Source: a bacterium
GTDB lineage: Bacteria; Patescibacteriota; Minisyncoccia; Phycocordibacterales; UBA12445
Length of the DNA stretch: 54,315 nucleotides
Assembly: GCA_030648005.1 (NCBI GenBank)
Contig: JAUSIP010000015.1
Span: forward strand, 1-54,315
Direction of reading: 5' to 3'
Shown here: positions 7,320-14,625 of the stretch, in pieces
Layout of the letters: every line of letters starts with the position of its first letter
How positions within the stretch are numbered: the first letter of the stretch is position 1
Notes under the pieces: generated by a model
Databases searched by the model: none
Seen by the model: the letters and a program-made list of their open reading frames with translations, nothing else
Told to the model about the DNA's origin: nothing
Position numbers and translations under genes: made by a program

Positions 7320-8273
7320 TTAGAGCTTCAGATATCTCCTAACAGCCAAGAAACTAGATACTGCTCCGAGTCCAACACCCGTAGCGAGTAAAATCAAGAA
7401 TATCTGGAAGAAATTCTGCAGATAAAAACGGCTGACGTTAATCCCACCAAAGAAGTTCTCGGTCACACTTCCAAGCCATGACGTCGTAGGGTAAAGCAGG
7501 GCCATCGCGATGAGAGATGAGACGAAGCCATAGACTATGCCGGTGATGATGAACGGCCCGCGGATATACCAGTTGCTTGCGCCAACCAAGCTCATGACAG
7601 CTATCTCCTCTCTCGCAATGTAGATAGCCAGACGAATAGTATTAAAAGTTACAAGCACAACAATGATCACAAAAAGGAGTGACACGGCGAAGCCGAGCTT
7701 CTCAGCTGAGGTGACTATCTTGGCCAACCTATCGATAACGAGCTTGTTCTGATAAAAGTTGACCTTATCAACAATATTGATGCCATTAATAGTCAGGGAT
7801 TGATCGTTCTCTAAGAACTTGGCAATGCTCTCATACTGCGAAGGCTCTCTGGCCTTAACACTCAAGGAAGAACCTAACGGATTACCACCAATCTCATCGA
7901 GTGAAGAAAGAATGAGAGAGTTATCTTTGTGCTTCTCCTTGAAGTCTGAAAGTGCCTGATCCTTGGTTGTATAAGTGATCGACTTAACCTCCGGAAGAGC
8001 GATGAGGGATGTCTTTAGGTTCATAATATCCTGCTCCTGTGCGTCAGTCCTGAAATATATATTGATATCTACTCTATCTTTTACTAAACTCAAGGCCGAG
8101 TCGAGTATGGCCCCACCAACAAGGAGCGAGCCGATTAGAAAAAGTGTAACCACCATCACCAATACGGAAGCGAAAGAGACAAAACCGCTTCGCCAGAAAT
8201 TAACGAAACCGATCTTCAAAACTCTTTTGAAATTCACCGCCGATATTACCTTCTTTTTTTTATTCTTTGCCAT
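7320..8273 (-). CDS. ftsX: cell division protein FtsX
   Basis: 317 residues. FtsX is the membrane subunit of the FtsEX ABC complex, which controls peptidoglycan hydrolases at the septum. Topology matches: a basic cytoplasmic N terminus, TM1 about 32-54, an extracytoplasmic domain about 60-185, then TM2 (LLFVIIVVLVTFNTIRLAIYIAR), TM3 and TM4 ending in AVRRYLKL. TM2 is followed by AREEIAVMSLVGASNWYIRGPF, the conserved coupling segment of this family. It starts 6 bases after ftsE in the prfB-ftsE-ftsX order common in bacteria. Confidence 0.9.
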   Translation of the reverse strand: MAKNKKKKVISAVNFKRVLKIGFVNFWRSGFVSFASVLVMVVTLFLIGSLLVGGAILDSALSLVKDRVDINIYFRTDAQEQDIMNLKTSLIALPEVKSITYTTKDQALSDFKEKHKDNSLILSSLDEIGGNPLGSSLSVKAREPSQYESIAKFLENDQSLTINGINIVDKVNFYQNKLVIDRLAKIVTSAEKLGFAVSLLFVIIVVLVTFNTIRLAIYIAREEIAVMSLVGASNWYIRGPFIITGIVYGFVSSLIAMALLYPTTSWLGSVTENFFGGINVSRFYLQNFFQIFLILLATGVGLGAVSSFLAVRRYLKL

Positions 8274-8279
8274 TATTTT

Positions 8280-8960
8280 TTATAACGCATACTTACCATG
8301 CTTCTCATCCCTCATGATCTTGCCGGAATCTAATGTTATGACCCGTTTTCCGAGTGCATCTACAGTATTCTTATTGTGAGTGGTTAGTATTATAGTCGTA
8401 CCCATCTCGTTGATCTTCTTAAGAATATTTATAATGTCTACGGTGTTGATAGGATCGAGATTACCAGTCGGCTCATCTGCGATGATCAGGTCGGGCTGAT
8501 TGATGATGGCCCTAGCGATAGCTATCCTCTGCCTCTCTCCACCAGAAAGCTCATGAGGGAAGTTCCAGATCTTATCCTGCAGTCCTACCAGTTTGAGTAC
8601 ACCCGGCACGTCAGCCTCTATCTCATCTTCCTCGCATCCGGCAACCTCCATAGCAAAAGCGATATTCTCGTATGCTGTCTTGTTGGGCAGAAGCCTACCA
8701 TCCTGGAAGATCACACCGACTCGCCTGCGATAGTCCAGGGTATCTCTTCTGTTTAATCTGTGTATGTCAGCAGAGTGAAAGAAGACGTTACCGGTCGTGG
8801 GAGCATCCTCAGCAATAATCATTTTTAAAATAGTGCTCTTACCAGCGCCTGAGTGCCCAACAATAGAAACGAATTCGCCTTTATTGATAGCGAAAGAGAC
8901 ATCGTTCAAGGCAAGCATGTTGTTCGGGTATCTCTTTGAAACTTTCTCGAGGTAGATCAC
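8280..8960 (-). CDS. ftsE: cell division ATP-binding protein FtsE
   Basis: 226 residues, full length for FtsE. Walker A GHSGAGKST at 35-43, signature LSGGERQRIAIARA at about 138-151, Walker B LIIADEPTGNLD at about 157-168, and a switch His in ILTTHNK. It is the cytoplasmic ATPase that pairs with FtsX, encoded immediately downstream. It begins 7 bases after the prfB stop codon. Confidence 0.93.
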   Translation of the reverse strand: MIYLEKVSKRYPNNMLALNDVSFAINKGEFVSIVGHSGAGKSTILKMIIAEDAPTTGNVFFHSADIHRLNRRDTLDYRRRVGVIFQDGRLLPNKTAYENIAFAMEVAGCEEDEIEADVPGVLKLVGLQDKIWNFPHELSGGERQRIAIARAIINQPDLIIADEPTGNLDPINTVDIINILKKINEMGTTIILTTHNKNTVDALGKRVITLDSGKIMRDEKHGKYAL

Positions 8961-8967
8961 TTGTTAA

Positions 8968-9891
8968 TTATACAACCTCTTCGTCGTCATGCCTAATCTT
9001 CGTTTTCTCAAAATCTTTCAGCCCCTTCTCCGCTTCGATGAACGGCTCGAGGTCGCCAGCGAGAACTGCTTCAACATCATTAACTTTAACGCCGGTGCGA
9101 TGATCCTTCACCATCTTGTATGGATGTTGGACGTAAGAACGTATCTGACTTCCCCACTCGGCCGAAGTGATCTTGCTGATATACATCCCCTCCTCTTTTT
9201 TAATTCTTTGATCTTCTAAATATTTAAAAAGTTTAGCGCGTAGAATATTCATCGCCTTCTCTCTATTCGCCGCCTGAGAACGCTCTTCTGTAGAATGCAC
9301 GGAGATGTTAGTTGGGATATGAATGACGCGCACGGCCGTCTCGCGCTTGTTCACATTCTGCCCTCCCGGACCGCCGGAACGGCTAAACTCCACCTCTATC
9401 TCATCATCGGGGATCTCGAAATCCTTCGCCCCTTTATCAAACTTCGGTATCACTTCTACCATCGAGAAAGAGGTGTGACGGAGCGATTTAGATGAGAATG
9501 GTGATATGCGAACAAGACGATGCACACCAGACTCATTCTTCAGCTCGCCATAAACTCCCTTACCGATAACTTCGAAAGTCACATTTCTATATCCGCCGAC
9601 AGTATTAGTGTTGGAATGTATCAAGTAAGAGAGCCAGCCTTTCTTCGATATATACTTCTGGTACATGTCGAAGAGAAGGCGAGAGAAGTCCTCAGCGTCA
9701 TCACCGCCGGCACCGGAGAAGATAGTGATGACGGCCCCGCCTTTGTCATACTGCCCCTCACCTGCCAAGTCGGCTCGCAACTTCGCGATCTCTCTAATCA
9801 CATCCTGCGCATGCGACTTATTCTGCCAGAAGCCCATATCCTGCATCTCCGCCTCCAGCTCACCTATTTTTTTTGTTATCTCGTCGGACAT
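8968..9891 (-). CDS. prfB: peptide chain release factor 2
   Basis: 307 residues. The GGQ motif (Gly176-Gly177-Gln178 in RSGGPGGQNVNKRET) triggers peptidyl-tRNA hydrolysis. SPF at 130-132 is the RF2 tripeptide for UAA/UGA recognition, so UGA should be a normal stop here. The protein is about 55 residues shorter than typical RF2: most of the first helical domain is missing and the frame opens only at this ATG. I see no CTTTGAC-type frameshift site upstream. The 30 bases between it and the toxin gene leave no room for a longer N terminus. First gene of the prfB-ftsE-ftsX unit. Confidence 0.92.
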   Translation of the reverse strand: MSDEITKKIGELEAEMQDMGFWQNKSHAQDVIREIAKLRADLAGEGQYDKGGAVITIFSGAGGDDAEDFSRLLFDMYQKYISKKGWLSYLIHSNTNTVGGYRNVTFEVIGKGVYGELKNESGVHRLVRISPFSSKSLRHTSFSMVEVIPKFDKGAKDFEIPDDEIEVEFSRSGGPGGQNVNKRETAVRVIHIPTNISVHSTEERSQAANREKAMNILRAKLFKYLEDQRIKKEEGMYISKITSAEWGSQIRSYVQHPYKMVKDHRTGVKVNDVEAVLAGDLEPFIEAEKGLKDFEKTKIRHDDEEVV

Positions 9892-9922
9892 TTATTTATA
9901 GATATTGTTTATTTAGAGCAAA

Positions 9923-10225
9923 CTAAAATCCGAAACGTTTTTGTAATTCTTTATAAATCTCTCTGCGATGTTTAATACACTCAACACTGACCTTCTGACC
10001 GATTATTCTATAAGCTACACGATAGTCGCCGACTCGGAGCGACCAGTATCCATGAAGCGGGCCTCTAAGTGGTTTACCAAAGATATCCGGGGCTATATGA
10101 AGTTTTGTCTCTATGGCAAAATACAACTCGCGCAAAACAGATTTATCAAGTCTTGGAAGATCTAATTCTACCGCCAACTCATGGTAAGAAACCTTATAGA
10201 TTAAACTGTTTCCAGACTTCTTCAT
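9923..10225 (-). CDS. RelE/ParE-superfamily toxin
   Basis: 100 residues. YKVSYHELAVELDLPRLDK, the helix pair, then PLRGPLHGYWSLRVGDYRVAYRI is the classical RelE/ParE core, ending in IKHRREIYKELQKRFGF with the C-terminal Tyr/Arg segment of mRNA-cleaving RelE proteins. The frame overlaps the end of the antitoxin gene by 32 bases, so the two are translationally coupled. A slightly later start is possible, but no better codon or ribosome site is seen. Confidence 0.85.
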   Translation of the reverse strand: MKKSGNSLIYKVSYHELAVELDLPRLDKSVLRELYFAIETKLHIAPDIFGKPLRGPLHGYWSLRVGDYRVAYRIIGQKVSVECIKHRREIYKELQKRFGF

Positions 10226-10427
10226 GACTTAAATATTTACCGCCGGCTTTCACTCGTTTATCTACTATACGAGCCAGCGCCATATCCTCTTGCATCTCAA
10301 GCCAATCCTCAATAATCTCAAGAGTTTTGGTCGCAACAGGAACATTGTCTCGACCGGCCAACTCCTCGAGAGCTATTTCTGTCCATCTTGGGACACTTAT
10401 ATTAATTCTATTTTTAGTTGTACTCAT
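10194..10427 (-). CDS. ribbon-helix-helix type antitoxin
   Basis: 77 residues. The N terminus KNRINISVPRWTEIALEELAGRDNVPVATKTLEIIEDWLE fits a ribbon-helix-helix DNA-binding domain (strand, two helices). The acidic or amphipathic C terminus (ALARIVDKRVKAGGKYLSHEEVWKQFNL) resembles the toxin-wrapping part of RelB-type antitoxins. It precedes and overlaps the RelE-like toxin, the usual order. RHH antitoxins normally repress their own promoter. Confidence 0.8.
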   Translation of the reverse strand: MSTTKNRINISVPRWTEIALEELAGRDNVPVATKTLEIIEDWLEMQEDMALARIVDKRVKAGGKYLSHEEVWKQFNL

Positions 10428-10463
10428 ATATTATAGTGTAACAAAAGTGTAACACCAATGCAA
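10428..10463 (-). promoter_or_regulatory. promoter of the toxin-antitoxin pair, leaderless
   Basis: Minus strand: -35 TTGCAT (10458-10463), 17-base spacer, -10 TACACT (10435-10440), 7 bases to the ATG at 10427. The repeated GTTACACT sequence in the spacer and -10 could be a half-site pair for autoregulation (inference). Confidence 0.65.
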
Positions 10464-10498
10464 GATGCGTAAAATTTACTTATATCCCTTGGACATTT

Positions 10499-11230
10499 TT
10501 AATATACCAACTTGTTTTCTGTATCAGCTTTTAACATTTCATCAACTACTCTTGCGGCTTCATTGATCTTTCCCATGTAAATTCTGGGGTCTTCTAAATT
10601 CCTCTTTATGAAGTCATTCAATGCGACCTTAAGACTTTTGACATTTTTCATGTTTCTACGCTTATCGTCGTCGCCTGAAAGATTCTTCCCAACCTGACCG
10701 AGATCGCCCAAAACAAAATCAATCTTTACATTTTCTGTAGCGTTTCTTTGTGTGAAGAAAAACGGCGCATCGTAAGGCAAGGAAAATTTATCTTTGGAGG
10801 CCACGACCGCTTGTTCAAAAAAGTTTTTTAAGAAATCATCAAAACTTTTCTCTTCTATTGATTTTATCTTCGCTAGCCCCAACGATTCAAGACTGCCACC
10901 GACATTTTCATTATTAGAACCTATACAGACCCATTCAGGAGTATGGCCAGTCGTCATTATCGCCTTCTTGCCATCTTCACTAATTCTAAATGTAGGGAAG
11001 ACTTTTAATCCGGCCTCCTTAGCATCCAAGTATTTTTGCAGTTCATCTTTCGCACTAACCTCGCTCTTATACTCCTTAAGAACGAATGGAAATTTATGCT
11101 TTCCTGCTTCTATCGCCACAGAGGAAGCTACTCCAAACTCGCCCCTTCCGAGCTCTTCTTTTTTTACAATCTCAACCTCAACACCCTTGTCGCTCTGATC
11201 TTGAGTTTTATAAAATCTTTCCTTCATCAT
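10499..11230 (-). CDS. protein-kinase-like fold protein
   Basis: 243 residues. KEELGRGEFGVASSVAIE at about 25-42 resembles a glycine-rich nucleotide loop, and FPFVLKEYK at about 48-56 the ATP-anchoring Lys. FVLGDLGQVGKNL in the second half could be the metal-binding DxG region. I see no clear HRD catalytic loop, so it may be an atypical or inactive kinase. No signal peptide or helix. It is a single gene between the toxin-antitoxin pair and a tRNA cluster. Substrate unknown. Confidence 0.45.
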   Translation of the reverse strand: MMKERFYKTQDQSDKGVEVEIVKKEELGRGEFGVASSVAIEAGKHKFPFVLKEYKSEVSAKDELQKYLDAKEAGLKVFPTFRISEDGKKAIMTTGHTPEWVCIGSNNENVGGSLESLGLAKIKSIEEKSFDDFLKNFFEQAVVASKDKFSLPYDAPFFFTQRNATENVKIDFVLGDLGQVGKNLSGDDDKRRNMKNVKSLKVALNDFIKRNLEDPRIYMGKINEAARVVDEMLKADTENKLVY

Positions 11231-11248
11231 ATAGACCAGATAATATCA
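11231..11248 (-). promoter_or_regulatory. extended -10 promoter, leaderless start for 11230
   Basis: Minus strand TGA TATTAT (hexamer 11240-11245), 9 bases before ATG. Confidence 0.6.
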
Positions 11249-11272
11249 TTTTAAAGACTCTGAGCCAAATAT

Positions 11273-11346
11273 TGGAGCCAAGAGTGAGAATCGAACTCAC
11301 GTCCCCGCTTTACGAAAGCGGTGTTCTGCCACTGAACTATTTTGGC
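11273..11346 (-). tRNA. tRNA-Thr (anticodon CGT)
   Basis: Cloverleaf on the minus strand: acceptor GCCAAAA/TCTTGGC with one mismatch, anticodon loop TTCGTAA in a CCGCT/AGCGG stem, T-arm GTGAGTTCGATTCTCAC, CCA encoded. Confidence 0.92.
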
Positions 11347-11356
11347 GGATATATTA

Positions 11357-11432
11357 TGGAGCCGTTGGGCAGGATTGAACTGCCGACCTCGTCATTACCA
11401 ATGACGTGCTCTACCAACTGAGCTACAACGGC
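11357..11432 (-). tRNA. tRNA-Thr (anticodon GGT)
   Basis: Acceptor GCCGTTG/CAACGGC, anticodon loop TTGGTAA in CGTCA/TGACG, T-arm GGCAGTTCAATCCTGCC, CCA encoded. It lies 10 bases upstream of the CGT isoacceptor, probably in one transcript. Confidence 0.93.
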
Positions 11433-11527
11433 GGTCGTTTCAAGATAATACATTACTCACAAATTATCAATATGCAGATGTTGCATTTTAGCTAAAATTA
11501 TGGCATTTTTATTTGACATAGCCCTAC

Positions 11528-11600
11528 GTCGAGGTAGCTCAGTTGGTAGAGCACAGGACTCATAAGCCTGGGGTCGCGGGTCCGATCCCCGCCCTCGACA
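11528..11600 (+). tRNA. tRNA with CAT anticodon, probably elongator Met
   Basis: Acceptor GTCGAGG/CCTCGAC, D-arm GCTCAGTTGGTAGAGC, anticodon loop CTCATAA, T-arm GCGGGTCCGATCCCCGC, no encoded CCA. It lacks the C1-A72 mismatch of an initiator. Ile(CAT) cannot be excluded by eye, but a tRNA-Ile(TAT) exists at 45120. Confidence 0.9.
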
Positions 11601-11640
11601 CAAGGAGATATTTTTGTTAAGATACTTCCGTTTACACGTT

Positions 11641-11714
11641 GCGGTCTTAGCTCAGCTGGTTAGAGCGCTCCCCTGTCACGGGAGAGGTCGTGGGTTCAAG
11701 TCCCATAGACCGCG
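11641..11714 (+). tRNA. tRNA-Asp (anticodon GTC)
   Basis: Acceptor GCGGTCT/AGACCGC, anticodon loop CTGTCAC, T-arm GTGGGTTCAAGTCCCAT, discriminator G, no encoded CCA. Followed by a terminator and an inverted copy of its 3' end. Confidence 0.93.
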
Positions 11715-11720
11715 CAAAAT

Positions 11721-11748
11721 AAAAAGCTCCCCAAAAGGGAGCTTTTTT
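11721..11748 (+). terminator. rho-independent terminator after tRNA-Asp
   Basis: AAAGCTCCC/GGGAGCTTT stem with a 5-base loop and a TTTTTT run. Confidence 0.85.
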
Positions 11749-11845
11749 CGCGGTCTATGGGACTTGAAGCCCGATTGAGATATTTTAAGAGTGGAACGAA
11801 TTAAAATATCCAATTGGGATACTGAAACTGTAAGTTTCAAGTCCC
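11749..11845. repeat. inverted duplication of tRNA-Asp 3' end plus hairpin element
   Basis: 11749-11768 is the exact reverse complement of the last 20 bases of tRNA-Asp (11695-11714). A direct 10-base piece TTCAAGTCCC recurs at 11836-11845 and pairs with GGGACTTGAA at 11759-11768. Between them are a hairpin with arms CCCGATTGAGATATTTT / AAAATATCCAATTGGG (one bulge) and GAAACT/AGTTTC. No gene is present from 11715 to 11891. Confidence 0.6.
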
Positions 11846-11876
11846 TTCATATTACTTGTGACCTAGTCCCAAAAAA

Positions 11877-11891
11877 TGCTACTATCTTCTC
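11877..11891 (+). promoter_or_regulatory. extended -10 promoter, leaderless start for dsbB-like gene
   Basis: TGC TACTAT (hexamer 11880-11885), 6 bases before the ATG at 11892. Confidence 0.55.
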
Positions 11892-12308
11892 ATGCAAGAC
11901 AACCGCCCCTTATACCTCACCTGGATCATCGCCATGTCAGCTATGGCCGGTAGCCTATACTTCAGCGAGGTACTCAAACTTGCACCTTGCGTCCTGTGTT
12001 GGTGGCAACGAATTTTAATATATCCACTTGTGATCATCATGCCAATCGGAATCTCAAATATGGATAAAAAACTGCATAGATATGTCCTCCCTCTCTCCAT
12101 AACCGGCATAGCGGTCGCCTCCTATCACTATCTGCTAACAATGAAGATAATCCCTGAATCCCTAGCCCCATGTCAGGCAGGTGTATCTTGTGCGGAGAAC
12201 GTGATATCGTGGTTTGGCTTCATAAACATCCCCCTCCTCTCTTTGGCATCTTTTGTCCTTATAACATTATCAATGATTTATTATAGTAAGATACAAACAA
12301 ATGAGTAA
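11892..12308 (+). CDS. DsbB/BdbC-family disulfide bond formation membrane protein
   Basis: 138 residues with four membrane helices. The first Cys pair is CVLCWW at about 33-38, followed by QRILIYPL, the quinone-reactive signature of DsbB/BdbC. The second pair is in CQAGVSCAENVISWFGF, in the periplasmic loop before TM4. It reoxidises the DsbA-like partner and passes electrons to quinone. The next gene overlaps it by 8 bases and encodes that partner. The several Cys-rich exported proteins in this window are plausible clients. Confidence 0.9.
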   Translation: MQDNRPLYLTWIIAMSAMAGSLYFSEVLKLAPCVLCWWQRILIYPLVIIMPIGISNMDKKLHRYVLPLSITGIAVASYHYLLTMKIIPESLAPCQAGVSCAENVISWFGFINIPLLSLASFVLITLSMIYYSKIQTNE

Positions 12309-12945
12309 CGAAAACAAAATCGTTGGGGGCATCTGTCTGGCATTCTTCATTGTGATCGCATACCTCTTCTGGATGGGGCCCAGTCTAGATCAATCAACTC
12401 AGATTAAAAATCCCGACCTGCTTGTTAAAGATAACAGTCACATGACAGGTAAGAAGGGTGCGAAGGTTACTATGGTAGAATTCGGCGACTATCAATGCCC
12501 TGCTTGTGCAACAGTAAACCCGGATATAAAAAAAATAGTTGAAACATACAAGGATAATCCTGACTTCAACTTCGTCTTTAGAAATTTCCCTCTTTCCCAG
12601 CACAAGAACGCTATCCCGGCTGCTGAAGCAGCAGAGTCTGCGGGAGCGCAAGGCAAATACTTCGAGATGGGAACACAACTGTATGAGAATCAGAGGGAAT
12701 GGAGCGAACTTGACGACGCTATGCCGATGTTTAAGAAATATGCCATAGCTATCGGACTTGAGATGGTGCAGTTTGATTCTGATATGACTCAACATAAATT
12801 CGCTTCTGTAATACAGGCCGATGCAGTCGACGGTAATGGTCTCTTTGTCGACCACACACCTACTGTATATCTCAACGGTTTAGAAATACGCGATCTCAAC
12901 TTCCCTGTCATCAAAGCCAAGATCGACGAACTACTTGCAAAATAG
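12301..12945 (+). CDS. DsbA-like thiol:disulfide oxidoreductase
   Basis: 214 residues. One N-terminal membrane anchor (about 9-22), then a thioredoxin fold with the active site FGDYQCPAC at about 61-69, a helical insertion, and a cis-Pro segment HTPTVYLNG near 185. The CPAC motif and the DSBA-like insertion match BdbD/thioredoxin_4 proteins. Exported and membrane-tethered. Overlaps the dsbB-like gene by 8 bases, so one operon. A promoter for the following gene may lie in its last codons. Confidence 0.9.
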   Translation: MSNENKIVGGICLAFFIVIAYLFWMGPSLDQSTQIKNPDLLVKDNSHMTGKKGAKVTMVEFGDYQCPACATVNPDIKKIVETYKDNPDFNFVFRNFPLSQHKNAIPAAEAAESAGAQGKYFEMGTQLYENQREWSELDDAMPMFKKYAIAIGLEMVQFDSDMTQHKFASVIQADAVDGNGLFVDHTPTVYLNGLEIRDLNFPVIKAKIDELLAK

Positions 12946-12999
12946 AGGGCATAATGTAGTCTAAACATAGATAACTTCGACAATTGAAGGAGGTTCGGT

Positions 13000-13455
13000 G
13001 TGGGAATTTTGGACAGAGCAAAACTGATCGTTAGGTCATATTTCAATTCGGGCAAAAAAGAACTTAAAAAAATGATTCTGGATTCGGATATTCTAAAGGA
13101 AGGAGAAAAGACCGACGAAGAGAAGTTCCAAGAAATAGAAGATGAGATTGCGCTTCAGAAATTCAAGGAAGAGATGAGGGTGAAAGCAGAGAAGTTCAAA
13201 GAGGGCGTGAAGTCTATATTGCGACCCGACCCTCTTACTCAGAGCTACAAGATCCTTGGCGCAACAAAAGGTGAGAGCCTAGAAAGCATCAAGAAGAAAA
13301 TGATAGATCTTCTGCTGATACACCATCCTGATAAGTTCAACGAACCAGGAGCACAGATCAGAGCGAACCAAAAATCACAACTCATTACTGAGGCTTACAC
13401 CACAATCAAAAAAGATTTTGAGGAAAGAGAAAATAAGAAAGAAAAAACTAAGTAG
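13000..13455 (+). CDS. J-domain protein
   Basis: 151 residues. The C-terminal half contains LTQSYKILGATKGESLESIKKKMIDLLLIHHPDKF with HPD at about 109-111, the J-domain motif that stimulates DnaK ATPase. The N-terminal half is a charged helical segment. No G/F region or zinc domain, so this is a minimal co-chaperone. The start is GTG with AAGGAGG ending 6 bases upstream. A weak promoter (TTGCAA, 16 bases, TAGTCT) lies at the end of the preceding gene. Followed by a strong terminator. Confidence 0.75.
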   Translation: MGILDRAKLIVRSYFNSGKKELKKMILDSDILKEGEKTDEEKFQEIEDEIALQKFKEEMRVKAEKFKEGVKSILRPDPLTQSYKILGATKGESLESIKKKMIDLLLIHHPDKFNEPGAQIRANQKSQLITEAYTTIKKDFEERENKKEKTK

Positions 13456-13460
13456 CTTTG

Positions 13461-13489
13461 ACCCCCGCTAAATTTGGCGGGGGTTTTTA
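13461..13489 (+). terminator. rho-independent terminator of the J-domain gene
   Basis: ACCCCCGC/GCGGGGGT stem with loop TAAATTTG-type sequence and TTTTT. Confidence 0.85.
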
Positions 13490-13491
13490 AT

Positions 13492-13746
13492 TTGTTGCGG
13501 AGGCCCTCTTGACCACAAGTTACTAAGTCGCTTCGCTCCTAAGTACTTCCGGTCCTGACTCGCCTGTCCCTACGGGGACATGGCTCCGTCTTCCAATTCG
13601 GGACGCGAGCAAAGTCCCGCATTAGCGAGGATCCTCGATTCGATAAATCGAATCGGGACAGTTTACTCGCTCCTGCAACAATATAAAAAGAAGGTTCAAC
13701 CTTTACGTTAAGGTTGAACCTTCTTTTTATATTGTTGCGGAGGCCC
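13492..13746. repeat. hairpin island bounded by a 15-base duplication of the initiator tRNA 3' end
   Basis: TTGTTGCGGAGGCCC occurs at 13492-13506 and again at 13732-13746, where it is the 3' end of tRNA-fMet read on the plus strand. The 240 bases between hold short hairpins (TGTCCC/GGGACA, GGGAC/GTCCC, CGATTCG/CGAATCG) and a perfect 29-base-arm hairpin at 13677-13740 that ends at the tRNA. No gene is supported from 13456 to 13734. Confidence 0.6.
13677..13733 (-). terminator. very long perfect hairpin after tRNA-fMet
   Basis: AAGAAGGTTCAACC... pairs without mismatch to its complement over arms of about 27 bases. On the minus strand it follows the tRNA directly and contains CTTTTTATATT, so it may terminate or stabilise the tRNA precursor. 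Confidence 0.65.
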
Positions 13747-13805
13747 GAATTGCACGGACGCCTCCAGGTTATGAGCCTGACGAGGTACTACTCCTCCACT
13801 CCGCG
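13735..13805 (-). tRNA. initiator tRNA-fMet (anticodon CAT), variant
   Basis: C1 opposite A72 (CGCGGAG/CTCCGCA), TG at 8-9, and anticodon loop CTCATAA mark an initiator. The anticodon stem is TCAGG/CCTGG, so the first of the three G-C pairs is A-U. The T-loop reads TGCAATT, with G instead of the near-universal T55. CCA is not encoded (ACA follows). Confidence 0.85.
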
Positions 13806-13854
13806 GTCAGTCATGACCAAACATAGTACGAATGTAAGAAGTATATAAGATTGT

Positions 13855-13995
13855 TTACCTTCCGTCAATCACACCAGCCGTGACCTCACTCCTAGAATCA
13901 AGCCCTGAGACGAAAGAGATCAGGAAAACTCCTACGGCGACTATCGCCAGAAACTGAAAGGTAAACTTCAAAAAGTCCTTATCGAAGAATTTCAT
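13855..13995 (-). CDS. 46-residue single-helix membrane protein
   Basis: The frame runs MKFFDKDFLKFTFQFLAIVA and continues as one membrane helix to about residue 33, then a polar tail ending GVIDGR. A -10 box TGA TAAAAT lies 9 bases before the ATG with no Shine-Dalgarno, the pattern of other genes here. Not recognised. It lies between the regulator at 14023 and tRNA-fMet. Coding status rests on the promoter, the clean helix and the absence of another gene. Confidence 0.55.
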   Translation of the reverse strand: MKFFDKDFLKFTFQFLAIVAVGVFLISFVSGLDSRSEVTAGVIDGR

Positions 13996-14013
13996 ACTGC
14001 CCCAATTTTATCA
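13996..14013 (-). promoter_or_regulatory. extended -10 promoter, leaderless start for 13995
   Basis: Minus strand TGA TAAAAT (hexamer 14005-14010), 9 bases before ATG. Confidence 0.55.
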
Positions 14014-14022
14014 CACCTACAA

Positions 14023-14625
14023 TCAAAAAGCATCCTCCAACTTATTGAGAATTTTGCGGTGCGGATAATCCAGAATATCTCTAATGAACTTATCGCAAAC
14101 GCTGATCCTATACCTGAAATCTTCCGTCTCAAATACTCCATAGGATAACTCTCTACCTATCTCGGCCTCCATAGACTTAACAACCTTCTCGACAACCTTC
14201 TTGCGAAGCTCATCTCCCACAACCAGAAGATCAGCTCGGCTATCCTCATCGCTTATAAAGATTCCGGCTGTTATGATGACCTTTATCCTGCCCGACCCTC
14301 GAAGCCTCCTGATAATCTCTTCTTTCCTGAAGAGCTCAGTGTTAAACAACAATTGCTTAAGAGGATTAAGAAAAGGGAATGCTTGATTAAGAAACCAGGC
14401 CGTAACACTCGTCTTACGCCCTCTACTGCCTTCTATTCGCATATTTTTCTGCTTAATAAGACCTGATTCCCTAAGACTATTAAGTTCTTTCTTACCAGAT
14501 CTTGATGAAATCTTGCTCCTCTCCAAAACTTCATTAGTAGTGAAAGTAGTCGATGAGTTAAGAATAAAAAGCCTCATTATCTTAATGCGGTCTGGACTAC
14601 CGAATAGCTTAGACAAAACCTCCAT
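14023..14625 (-). CDS. winged-helix transcriptional regulator with possible nucleotidyltransferase-like domain
   Basis: 200 residues from the chosen ATG at 14625 (MEVLSKLFGSPDRIKIMRLF). That start is preferred because TGT TAAAAT sits 8 bases upstream; the frame is open 12 codons further but without signals. Residues 1-75 form a winged helix (TTNEVLERSKISSRSGKKELNSLRESGLIKQ). The second half contains SRADLLVVGD followed by a helix and YGVFETEDFRYRISVCDKFIRDIL, like the MNT-type nucleotidyltransferase fold fused to HTH domains in archaea and CPR. The catalytic GS motif is not obvious, so activity is doubtful. Confidence 0.7.
   Translation of the reverse strand: MEVLSKLFGSPDRIKIMRLFILNSSTTFTTNEVLERSKISSRSGKKELNSLRESGLIKQKNMRIEGSRGRKTSVTAWFLNQAFPFLNPLKQLLFNTELFRKEEIIRRLRGSGRIKVIITAGIFISDEDSRADLLVVGDELRKKVVEKVVKSMEAEIGRELSYGVFETEDFRYRISVCDKFIRDILDYPHRKILNKLEDAF

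Noticed and set aside
8968-9922. Programmed frameshift at the start of prfB, because the protein is short
   Set aside because: No CTTTGA-type slippery site or upstream zero-frame segment; the toxin gene ends 31 bases upstream.
13492-13746. Integrated element with its own genes
   Set aside because: Only 240 bases, no open frame with support, no integrase nearby.
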